The position numbers and the translations under genes were made by a program. Source: Unio delphinus (lineage: Eukaryota; Mollusca; Bivalvia; Unionida; Unionidae). Taken from it: a DNA stretch of 64,000 nt. How positions within the stretch are numbered: the first letter of the stretch is position 1; each line of letters opens with the position of its first letter. Positions 28,737-37,864 of the stretch are shown piece after piece. The notes beneath the pieces were generated by a model. That model saw only the letters and a program-made list of their open reading frames with translations, did not search any database and was not told the origin of the DNA. The DNA lies in the NCBI GenBank assembly GCA_029339505.1, contig JAQISU010000164.1, forward strand, positions 1-64,000, in the 5' to 3' direction.

Positions 28737-28777
28737 GGGGTGTTTTCCATCACGTCCGTGCTTGAACTATATATAAA
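28737..28777 (+). promoter_or_regulatory. accessory-gene promoter for 28,824
   Basis: GGGGTGTTTTCCATCACGTC, then GTGCTTGAAC and TATATAAA at 28,770-28,777. A TCAGTC initiator-like sequence follows at 28,788. This intact copy shows the layout expected before LINE insertion at the two other promoters. Confidence 0.8.
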
Positions 28778-28823
28778 GAAGCACTCATCAGTCTGGCTAC
28801 CCATCGTTGGTGAATCAAAGAAG

Positions 28824-29291
28824 ATGAGCAGAGTTCAAAAGTTAAGAGAGCTTCAAATGCATCTGGAAAATGCTAGGCGTCTCCTGGACGAACTGTTTAT
28901 GGAGGCCATAGCAGAGCAGGCCAAAATTGAAAAAGAAGAGGAGGAAAGAAAAAAGAAAGAAGAGGAGGAGAAGAAAAGTCCCATCTTACCTCACCGCATG
29001 ATGAGACAGACTAGTGAAGTCAAACCCATGGTGAGGACACCTTCACCACCAGAACCAGTTCGTCCACTACAGGTTCAGCCCCCACTGCCTCAGACGCAAC
29101 AACCACAGACTCATCCACGGTTGCGGAATAGAGGCAGAAATGAAGAGACTTTCACTATCCCTCAAACAGAAGATTGGGATAGTGAAGCCACTCATTCTCC
29201 CTCTGCACTCCCAGTCACAAGAGTGAATTGGGAGAATGATTGGAGTAGGAGATGTGTGTGTGGGGCTAGACCTGGGAGATGCCAGCATTAG
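28824..29291 (+). CDS. coiled-coil accessory protein with Pro-rich middle, 155 aa
   Basis: No known family. Residues 1-55 form a Leu-heptad-like helix running into a Glu/Lys block (EKEEEERKKKEEEEKK). Residues 70-105 are Pro/Gln-rich. The end has Cys residues in RRCVCGARPGRC. The ATG at 28,824 (AAGATGAGC) lies 54 nt after the TATA. A histone-type stem-loop starts 29 nt after the stop. Likely a paralogue of the 27,977 gene, judging by N-terminal pattern and shared promoter. Confidence 0.75.
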   Translation: MSRVQKLRELQMHLENARRLLDELFMEAIAEQAKIEKEEEERKKKEEEEKKSPILPHRMMRQTSEVKPMVRTPSPPEPVRPLQVQPPLPQTQQPQTHPRLRNRGRNEETFTIPQTEDWDSEATHSPSALPVTRVNWENDWSRRCVCGARPGRCQH

Positions 29292-29319
29292 CCAGGTGCA
29301 TTTTGAAGTTAAAAAAAAC

Positions 29320-29335
29320 AGCCCTTCTCAGGGCT
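29320..29335 (+). terminator. histone-type 3' stem-loop after the 28,824 gene
   Basis: AGCCCTTCTCAGGGCT, a perfect six-pair stem with loop TCTC, followed by ACCCA and AACAAGAAAAGAAATA, very like the histone downstream element. Confidence 0.87.
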
Positions 29336-29424
29336 ACCCAAATAACAAGAAAAGAAATACTATGTCAATTGCCAATGAGTGTGAGAGAGGAGTAGTGTGA
29401 TTATAAACACTGACTCTATTTAGA

Positions 29425-29825
29425 TGGTATATGTTGTGATTTTGGATAGTATATAGTAGGGTGTGTTTTGGCTGCTTCCCCGTGTGTGTGGTTAGTATAG
29501 GGTGTGATTTTGGATAGTATATAGTAGGATTTGTTTTTGGCTGCTTCCCCGTGTGTGTGGTTAGTATAAGGTGTGATTTTGGATAGTATATGATAGGGTG
29601 TGTTTTGGCTGCTTCCCCGTGTGTGTGGTTAGTATAGGGTGTGATTTTGGATAGTATATAGTAGGATTTGTTTTTGGCTGCTTCCCCGTGTGTGTGTGTG
29701 TGTGGTTAGTATAGGGTGTGTTTTGGATAGTATATAGTATGGTTTGTTTTTGGCTGCTTCCCCGTGTGTGTGGTTAGTATAGGGTGTGATTTTGGATAGT
29801 ATATAGTAGGATTTGTGAATAGTAT
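29425..29825 (+). repeat. 69-bp minisatellite upstream of the 29,847 promoter
   Basis: GGCTGCTTCCCCGTGTGTGT recurs with core starts near 29,471, 29,540, 29,608, 29,677 and 29,753. It is composed of alternating GT-rich and TAGTATA blocks directly upstream of a promoter. Confidence 0.8.
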
Positions 29826-29846
29826 CTAATATGACAAGTGAATGTA

Positions 29847-29887
29847 GGGGGGTGATTACTTTCACGTCCGTGCTTAAGATATATATA
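29847..29887 (+). promoter_or_regulatory. accessory-gene promoter, separated from its gene by LINE-2
   Basis: GGGGGGTGATTACTTTCACG, TCCGTGCTTAAG and TATATATA (29,880-29,887). Its leader continues as CCTTGGAGCCAT at 29,901 and resumes after the insertion at 32,650, so it is the promoter of the gene at 32,682. Confidence 0.78.
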
Positions 29888-29900
29888 CGCAATCGTCGGT

Positions 29901-29912
29901 CCTTGGAGCCAT
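29901..29912 (+). repeat. target site duplication of LINE-2, left copy
   Basis: CCTTGGAGCCAT, repeated exactly at 32,650-32,661. Confidence 0.85.
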
Positions 29913-29913
29913 C

Positions 29914-30879
29914 ACCTCCCTCACAGAAAAAGGCAATAAACAAAATCAAGAACAAACCCTCAAAATAGAAGCCTTAAACATTATAAATACTCAATACCAA
30001 CAATATACCAAAATCTATACGGATGGATCTAAAATTACTAACCCATACAGAACAGCTGCTGCAATGGTCATACCAGAGCTCAACATACAAATAGGCAGAC
30101 GTCTCCCAGACTACTGCTCTATTTACACAGCTGAATTCTGGTCCATCCTCAAATCATTACAATGGATTGAAGAATTCAAACCTAATAAGACAGTAATTAT
30201 TAGTGACTCGCTTAGCGTCCTATCTTCAATTCAAACAAATACCACCAAATGTAGGGAAGATTTCCTCATTCAAATAAACGCCAAACTAAAACTACTAAAT
30301 TCCGGAAATACTATTGTAGAGTTCATGTGGATACCATCCCACATCGAAATTAAGGGTAATGAAATGGCCGATAAACTAGCTAAGGAAAAACTACACGAAC
30401 CGAACTTCGAGCCACTGCACTATAGCACAACCGAACTCTACAGTATAATAAACACCCAAATAGATAAAAAATGGCAACATGATTGGGACAATAGTACAAA
30501 AGGGAGAGTGTTGTACACTACTGTTAAGGAAGTCACCAGGCACAAAAAACCGCCCAAGGGCTCTCCTAAAGAGCAGACAATCATAAATAGGATAACTTTA
30601 GGAAAAACCAAGCTGGCCAACAGCATGGGAAAATATATAGGACCCTTTCCACATAATATAAACTGCTACCATTGTCATACCCCGGAAGATCTACATCATA
30701 TCTTCAACAATTGCAGTAAAACCAAACAAGAAAGGGACAAATTTAGATCACAACAGCAGAATATAAAAGCCCCATATACATACCCAGAAATTATACATAT
30801 TACAAATCCAAACATTCTAATAACACACAAGAATATATTGGAATTTCTACTAAATATAGGAAAAATAGGGAATATATAA
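29914..30879 (+). pseudogene. LINE-2 ORF2 C-terminal fragment (RNase H and Cys/His tail)
   Basis: An open frame of about 320 codons without a proper start. RNase H motifs IYTDGSK, AEFWS and SDSLSVL and the end motif CYHCHTPEDLHHIFNNC are present. Endonuclease and reverse transcriptase are missing by truncation, so it is not functional alone. Confidence 0.88.
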
Positions 30880-30944
30880 CGTATCCTTTAAATTCCTAAC
30901 CCCAACAATCAACAAAACAGGACCCTAATACTTACCTATAAAAT

Positions 30945-31576
30945 CACTAATACGCCCCTTTAGGACAGGGAAAACAAGAAACGGCCAGGACCGGGGTGTG
31001 GAAACTGGGTTCAACAAGGAATACCTTTGACGTGTCGCTTAACGGCCCCGGATACTTCCGGCAGAGGTCCCTTGTTGTTGCCTGGCCGCCGCGCCTCACG
31101 GACCGGTCGTGGGGAGGTGCCTGGGTGTGGAAATGGACAATCCTTGACGTGTCGCTTAACGGCCCGGGACATTTCCCGCAGGGACCCATGGCTACTACCT
31201 AGTAACTGAACCACATACCTGAACTAAACCAAGGGGCCAATACAAATATGGAAATAGGGTCACTAATAAGCCCCTTTAGGACAGGGAAAACAAGAAACGG
31301 CCAGGACCGGGGTGTGGAAACTGGGTTCAACAAGGAATACCTTTGACGTGTCGCTTAACGGCCCCGGATACTTCCGGCAGAGGTCCCTTGTTGTTACCTG
31401 GCCGCCGCGCCTCACGGACCGGTCGTGGGGAGGTGCCTGGGTGTGGAAATGGACAATCCTTGACGTGTCGCTTAACGGCCCGGGACATTTCCCGCAGGGA
31501 CCCATGGCTACTACCTAGTAACTGAACCACATACCTGAACTAAACCAAGGGGCCAATACAAATATGGAAATAGGGT
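30945..31576 (+). repeat. 316-bp tandem duplication, GC-rich (LINE-2 3' UTR)
   Basis: Two near-identical units start at 30,945 and 31,261. Each contains two diverged copies of a TTGACGTGTCGCTTAACGGC block followed by a short hairpin (CCGGA-TACT-TCCGG or CGGGA-CATT-TCCCG). Open frames on both strands here are artefacts of the repeat. Confidence 0.88.
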
Positions 31577-31917
31577 CCCATTCAAACAAAAAGGGGAACC
31601 AAGAACTAAAAACACAAAACAGGTCATAAAAACTTAAAAAAATCACCAAATAAATCCCACCTAAAAAAGGATAAGATGAAGTAAAAATACAAACATCATA
31701 GGCAGTAAGAATGCAGGACAACACTATACTTTCTCTTCTTTCCTCTTTAGACACTTTCCCTAGATACCTTCTCATTAGGAGTACAACCAAGTGCACAGTG
31801 TTAAAAACATAAGTATCAACCACAACAAAAGCTTAATTAGAACCTGCAGCTGCACCGAGAACGGAGCAACTTAACTAGGTAGAGAAATATGATAGTGACC
31901 CCAAATCAAGAACATCT

Positions 31918-32180
31918 AAGGTAGTCTAAAAATCCAAAGACTATCAGGTCCAGCGACACAAGGTCGCACATCAAATAAAAAATAGGGAAGAACATAATTT
32001 AGGTCCCGCAAAATTAGAACTTATAAGGTAGTCAAAAACCCAAGACTATCAGGGCCAGCAGCACAAGGCTGCAAAACTAACTAAATTACCTAAGAAATAT
32101 GGTTTACTCAGAACCCCAAATAGTATATATTAGGTGATCAAAGACCAGATCATCAGGCCCAGCAACACAAGGTTGCACAT
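31918..32180 (+). ncRNA. three copies of the two-hairpin motif (copies B, C, D)
   Basis: Copies at 31,918, 32,025 and 32,131. Stem 1 is AGTCT/AGACT, TAGTC/GACTA and TGATC/GATCA. Stem 2 is GCGAC/GTCGC, GCAGC/GCTGC and GCAAC/GTTGC around ACAAG. Pairing is kept while bases differ. Confidence 0.75.
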
Positions 32181-32501
32181 ACCAAACTACTACACCAATA
32201 TACACATCGAACACCCAACATTATAAAACACTGTTGCATAAACGTTGTACACTCAAAAGCAGCACAGAGTATATAAATAGGGATAGGATACGTCCAAAGA
32301 AGCTGCCCTTGCCAGGCACTTCGCCTCGCCCACAAAAACCTGCCGCAGCAACTACACGTGCTTAACACGTCCTGAACAACCAACCAGAAACAGTATGAAT
32401 TAATATGAGTGTGTGCTGGAACTATTCCCACTCATATTGTATGTGGCCCTACAATCACACAGTAGTAGCTCAATAGCTACTCCGATGTGACGGCCCAAGT
32501 A

Positions 32502-32649
32502 AATAGTGTTCCATGAACACATAAATGCCTGCAGGGTGGCGGCTCCATTCCCACCCTCAGGATAAAGTAAATAACCGTCTTTTGACGGATAAAACAGTGA
32601 TAAGAGCCCTCGGGACGACTCACTTTAAACGCATCATATCAATCAATCA
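32502..32649 (+). ncRNA. LINE-2 terminal 3' tail structure
   Basis: Stems GTGTTC-CAT-GAACAC, CCTGCAGGGTGG...CCACCCTCAGG and CCGTC-TTTT-GACGG (32,575-32,588). They correspond one to one with the stems of LINE-0 and LINE-1. Confidence 0.65.
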
Positions 32650-32661
32650 CCTTGGAGCCAT
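32650..32661 (+). repeat. target site duplication of LINE-2, right copy
   Basis: CCTTGGAGCCAT, identical to 29,901-29,912, located 21 nt before the ATG at 32,682. Confidence 0.85.
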
Positions 32662-32681
32662 TCAATTTTGAACACATCAAG

Positions 32682-33254
32682 ATGAATTTTGAATTGTTTA
32701 TCCAACTCCGAGACAGCTGGTTTGGGATCCTTGATGCAGAATATCAAGTGGAAAGACTTGAGGAAGAATTTCAGAGTAACCATGGCTTTGTAAGCCAACT
32801 GAAATTAGCAAGAGATTTATTAGAAGGTATGATAGAGGAGGAAGACCAGAAATTAAGAAGACGTATTAAAAGAAAATATATAAGAATAGGGGACTTGAAG
32901 CAAGCACTTGATCATGTCATCAAAGTCAGGTGTTTTCTAGAAGAAACATTACATCTGATAGAGTGGGAATATGTGAAGTGGGGTCTAGACAGGCTAAAGA
33001 AAGCAGAAGCAATGATGAGAATGGTGATGGAAGAACAGGTGATCCAGATTAAAGAAAACTGGTCTAAGGAGAGAAAGGAAAAAAAGAACAAAAAGACAAA
33101 AGAGGACTTTGATCTACTCAATCTAAGATGGATGAGAGTTCAGGAAAAGTTTAGAGCTATGGGACATCCCGACTGGATTCCCGAAGAAGAAAAGAATAAG
33201 AAAACGGGAATCATTGGTAAAATCAAAAGGTGGTGGAACAATGGCAGAAAATAA
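32682..33254 (+). CDS. charged helical accessory protein, 190 aa
   Basis: Unknown family. It is almost entirely alpha-helical and charged (for example QVERLEEEFQ, LIEWEYVKWGLDRLKK) with a Lys-rich stretch KERKEKKNKKTKED and a Trp-containing basic end (KIKRWWNNGRK). The ATG at 32,682 follows the restored leader order after LINE-2. A histone-type stem-loop begins 21 nt after the stop and overlaps the edge of the right TIR. It mirrors the gene at 1587-1820 at the opposite end. Confidence 0.72.
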   Translation: MNFELFIQLRDSWFGILDAEYQVERLEEEFQSNHGFVSQLKLARDLLEGMIEEEDQKLRRRIKRKYIRIGDLKQALDHVIKVRCFLEETLHLIEWEYVKWGLDRLKKAEAMMRMVMEEQVIQIKENWSKERKEKKNKKTKEDFDLLNLRWMRVQEKFRAMGHPDWIPEEEKNKKTGIIGKIKRWWNNGRK

Positions 33255-33274
33255 AAGAAGAAGAAATATCCAAA

Positions 33275-33290
33275 GGCTCTTTTCAGGGCC
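33275..33290 (+). terminator. histone-type 3' stem-loop after the 32,682 gene
   Basis: GGCTCTTTTCAGGGCC (six pairs with one T-G wobble), then ACTCA and GTCTCGAAAAGATAG. The downstream part lies inside the right TIR. Confidence 0.82.
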
Positions 33291-33617
33291 ACTCATAAGT
33301 CTCGAAAAGATAGTAGCTTTCATTGCCACCCCTTTTTTCCTTGTTTTATTTCCCATGTTATATTTCCCTTGACGCTATATAGTCCCACTCTGTTCAATTC
33401 CCCTTGACGCTAGATAGACCCACAATGTTCAATTCCCCTTGACGCTAGATAGTCCCACCATGTTCAATTTCCCTTGACGCTAGATAGTCCCACCATGTTA
33501 AATTTCCCTTGACGCTAGATAGTCCCCACCATGTTAAATTCCCCTTGACGCTAGATGTTCCCAAGCTGTTTTACATAGGATTTTCCCATTGACGCTAGAT
33601 AGTCCCCATATACTACT
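33279..33617 (-). repeat. element 1 right terminal inverted repeat
   Basis: Reverse complement of the left arm, 339 bp, ending CCCCATATACTACT before the CTGGAA duplication. It contains the mirrored 35-bp repeats. Confidence 0.95.
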
Positions 33618-33623
33618 CTGGAA
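33618..33623. repeat. target site duplication, right copy (CTGGAA)
   Basis: Exact match to 1211-1216. Confidence 0.95.
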
Positions 33624-35175
33624 CCTTTAAGCAAGTGTTTATCACATTAATTCGTACTACACCCCCACACACCCTCCCATTTTTAAGGTTTGAACTGTAT
33701 CGGTTGAATGTGGGTCACAGGATTGCAACAACAAATACCGATGCCATCATATCTAATACTTAGTGATGTAACGTCATCATGGGAACGCGCTTCTATTTTC
33801 TATAATATTTGCTTCAACTTTCTTCCAGTTACTCATCTGCTTTATAATCACCAAAGTCATGTATGATACTAAGTTCTGACCAATCTATACATTTTATGGT
33901 GACATTAGTATTAAATGCACATATAAAAGTGCATCCAGAAAAGTAAAGTTAAATACGTATCGAACTTTGAGCTTTGGCATTTTTAGAACATCTGCCGTTA
34001 CATATAGTGGACCATCGAAAACTTGTTGTGATACGGCCCAGATTTTGTCCTTTTTTCGGCAATACAGAGACAGTATATGGAATCAGGTCACAGTTAGTAC
34101 CTCCAGTTTAATGGATGTAGTCCTAGTAAATTATTTAGCATTTTTTCCTCTCTCATTTTGGAAGTGACACATTAGTTATATTTCATGCTTTTTCTGGTAG
34201 AGATTTAAAAGTAATTATTTATTCTTTAGAATATAATCTTATTGTGTGGTTGTATGTGTGTATTTCCGCGACTGTGCACGGCGAGTAATAGGGCCTTGGT
34301 GATGATCAGAAGTGAAATCTGTATTCATTACACGTTGCTTTGCTTACAACACATCCTCTCAAAAGAGGAGCCGGTGAACCTATGACAAGAACTTCACCGT
34401 GAAGTCATCTTTGAACGTTTTTTTTTTGGGGGGGGGGGGGATTAACATGATCTGTATTGATTGTCACACAGTGGAAAGCTCAGTACTGATAAACAAATGT
34501 AGAGCCTATATAGGAACGTAATCGTGTTCTGATGTTCTGGGTCCCTGTAACATGTGTATGTATCAGGAAGGTGCGAGTTTTCGAGATTGAAATCAAGAGA
34601 AGCGTGTGCATTGTTATTTTTGTTATTTTAAACCATTTTTCAATCACTAACTGATCAATCAATTTCATCTGTCTCTATAGAATCAGCAATATGGAGGGAA
34701 AATGAAGCATTTTCTTTAATTATAATCAAAGTTATAACCGATCCAGAGCAATAAAAAAGGGGGAAAATGCTCTAGTCACCATGCCAATACGTCATTTTTA
34801 GACACGAGACCAATAAGTTTCAGCCATAGCTTTGTATTTGGACTTTCTTAGTTCTGTATTTGAAGGGTTGTTTCAAAAACACGATAACAGTACACGTGAT
34901 TCCCATTGAAAACATTCAAAATGGTGCCTTTCCTTTATTTTTCTTCTCGACATCGTACATTATTATACCGAGTAATAATGTAAATTGAATATATTTCCGA
35001 CGAAATCGTCAACGTTAAAGTTTTGCGTTTATAATGATGACCTGAATGCAAGGGAATACATCACTGCACATACGCATATCAGACACTGGATTCCGCGAAA
35101 GTTGTGTTTTCCTTATATATTAAATATCTGAAAGAAATAATGTTTACTACTCAATACTTCACTTATTAATGTGAT

Positions 35176-35229
<54 letters not shown>

Positions 35230-37340
35230 CTTTCCAAAGCACACTCTAACTTCTCAGAGAAAGACAGTATTGTCAAATGCAGTAGAACGTATTTCACTTG
35301 TACTAATGAAGATGAAAGTATAGAATTGTGTAATACACTGATATACAAAACAGCTTAAAAGGCAAAGAGAAAGGCTGAAACACGCTAGCGTCCAGAGAGC
35401 ATCCCAACCCTATAACAGCAGATATGTTCGTATCCGAGCTATATCCAGAGAAAATATATTGTGCAGATAGACAGTATGGTGTGAGCTTTTCATATGTACA
35501 TCTGTCCGGAAAGGATCATAGAAAACGAAAAAGAAAGAAATAATACATTACTCCTATGTGCAAAGCAATTTTTTATTTCAGAGGTTGACGTTCTTGCTGT
35601 TACTCTTCAGATATTAATAATGACTAAGCATAAGAAAAAATAGATTTTCATGGCTAAGTATGAAACGACTTATTAACAAAGACACGTTTGAAGGACATTG
35701 ACTGAAGGTACAACATAATGTAAAGTACATCTCACATACTCCTTAAAATCATGAATACAGGACAAAAGACAGTTGATTTGCATTAAGCAGTAATAAAAAA
35801 AAACATACAAGAATAACAATTTACTTAATTTACTAAATACATACTTTTACTACTCTATGGAGTAAAGTAAGTAACATAATAAAAAAAGAAAAAACGTATT
35901 ACGACCCTATTGTCTTAAACTAAGCAACATTTGTAAAATAAAAGAAATGATGAATTTCCTTAGGATACATAGTGAAATTTTAAAAATGGTATCGTATGAT
36001 AAATTAAATCTCAAATAGGATTAAAACTTCTATCACAAATCCGAATGTATAAAGTTTAAAATGAATTCCAGTGGTATTCCAAATAAATTTCGATACTTAA
36101 TGTCCTGATTTGCCTGAAGTATCGAATGTACTAATGCGCCAATAGCCTGGAGTGTAAAGCTGTGTTAGAATCAAGCCTATAAACATGTTTACCGTTAATA
36201 ATTATTTGAGTATTTATTCCACACTCACAGAAATATTAGCTATGTATTATGCTATTTACAAAATAAGTGTCACGGGTCAGGTAGACCGTTGACTTGATTT
36301 TGTGCAAAGTCTAGTACAAAATACAGATAGACATAACATACAATAATTAAGAAAAGTCAATAAACAATACAAATTAATATCCATAACAAGCAAACCCGGT
36401 ACTTTTAGTAAAATTCAACAAACAATTCAGGTTACAAGAATACAAATTGAAAATGTAAAAGGAACTTACTATTGTGAAATTAATTCTCAAACAATACTAA
36501 ATTTTGTATCACAAATACAAAATTATAAAGTTTTCCGTTCCGAATGAATTGCATATCATGAATATGCTGACGTACCAATAACCTTGAATGGGTTGCTGTG
36601 TCAACAATCTTGATGCATCACAATGATATAATCTATAATGTTTTTGAAAGAACTCACAAGAATACCAAAATAGTGTTGTAGTCTAAACAGTTAATGAGCA
36701 AATTACAATGAAGAATTTGAATTTTTCCTCTTAAATTATAACTGAACACAACTAAAAGATTGATATTAAGATAAGAATGAATTTATCTTCCTTATATAAA
36801 GACGTGTCACCTGATTTATGACCAAATGTCCTAACAATACACCACCATAGTATGATAAATACACTTCCAAGAATGATTTTGCTTACTAAATAATTTCTAA
36901 TAATCTCTGCAAACCACTGCGCCACCAAGGTCTGAAGATAATAATGATAGTAGTAGTATTAGTTGATGTTGTTATTAATATATCAGGCATCTGGCCTATT
37001 TTCCGATTCTAAGAATTAACCGTATAAATTAATCATTCATCAATTCGGTTACAAAAGTGTGTCATATATCTAATCTTCAAACTTTCCTTATGTCTGTATT
37101 TCGCCTGGTATGTTTTTACTTTACATACGCGCGCACAGACACAGTTTAAGGAGGTTGTGTATTACAGCTTAGTCAGTTAGTCTTAGGAGTAAGTTGCAGA
37201 TGTAAGCCAAATAAAAACGGTGTGAACCCAAATAATTAGGAGGTCAATTTGGTTCAAAAACTTTTGAATCCTTCTAAATATCTATCCTGTATTTAGTGTT
37301 ACATCTGCACGAATTTTCGTCTTCAACTCCAAAGTTCCGA
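33624..37340. other. host non-coding sequence
   Basis: AT-rich with no convincing gene. A T/G homopolymer run occurs near 34,420-34,440. Scattered short open frames have no domain or codon signal. Confidence 0.6.
35179..35226. repeat. GA dinucleotide microsatellite
   Basis: Uninterrupted GA run of about 24 units. Confidence 0.95.
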
Positions 37341-37789
37341 TGTGTTAACCCTACCTACACCTTGGCGTACCGTACAGATATTTCAGATCATTGTCCAAGT
37401 GATATTTATTGCATTTCATGAGTTGTCTCCCTTAGTGTATAATCCCAACCAACCAATAGCCTATAACAGCGCAGCTTCTACGTCAGCTGAAAGTTGTAAG
37501 TTCAACCTCGAAAGTATGACTATATATCAGAGAAAAGGCATTGCATGTGTATTTGTGGGAAAGGATGTATTTGTTCAAACAATGACTGGCAGTGGAAAAA
37601 TGCTTATTTATTAGTCCATTCCAGTTGTTGTGTGTTCCTATTGTCTTCATCTTGTAGGAACAGTGTTCAAATTTGAACAACTTAATTTTGATTGAATCCG
37701 GTGGCTTGCCGCAGCATCGAATGAAATATATCAACCCGAAGCACCGAAATATCTGAACGATCTGCCAAGGTGAAGATAGGGTTAACACA
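37341..37789. mobile_element. non-autonomous element with inverted ends and a helicase fragment
   Basis: About 44-bp imperfect inverted ends: TGTGTTAACCCTACCTACAC at 37,341 and its diverged complement ending at 37,789. The interior encodes YQRKGIACVFVGKDVFVQT then MTGSGK, which resembles the P-loop start of RecQ-like helicases, with an early stop. This looks like a captured gene fragment inside a MITE-like unit. Confidence 0.6.
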
Positions 37790-37864
37790 TTTGAGCCTTG
37801 GTTAGTGACAATGTCTTACGTTTATATAAATTAAAAAAAAAACAAAAAAACAAAGGACAACAAT

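Larger units (their letters stand above)
29913..32649 (+). mobile_element. 5'-truncated LINE-2 with long structured 3' UTR
   Basis: A 2.74-kb insertion between 12-bp duplications. It starts within ORF2 just before RNase H, as expected for incomplete target-primed reverse transcription, then carries a 1.77-kb 3' UTR. The encoded RNase H resembles that of LINE-1 but is clearly diverged, so it is a related family. The 3' UTR holds a 316-bp tandem duplication, three two-hairpin motifs and the same three-stem tail as LINE-1. Confidence 0.85.
1217..33617 (+). mobile_element. element 1: complete Polinton/Maverick (adintovirus-like)
   Basis: A 32,401-bp element bounded by 339-bp inverted repeats and a 6-bp target duplication. 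It encodes type-B DNA polymerase, packaging ATPase, rve integrase, penton, major capsid protein and adenain-like protease, which together define the Polinton/adintovirus class. Most core genes run rightward in a dense block at 3.6-18.6 kb. Small accessory genes with histone-type 3' ends sit at both extremities. About 11.8 kb of the length is due to LINE insertions at 18.8-27.9 and 29.9-32.6 kb. Nearly all core frames are open, which suggests a fairly recent insertion. The clearest damage is in the gene at 12,491-13,156. Confidence 0.97.

Noticed and set aside
30947..31530. Several overlapping open frames on both strands
   Set aside because: They recur identically in both 316-bp repeat units and follow GC-rich repeat composition.
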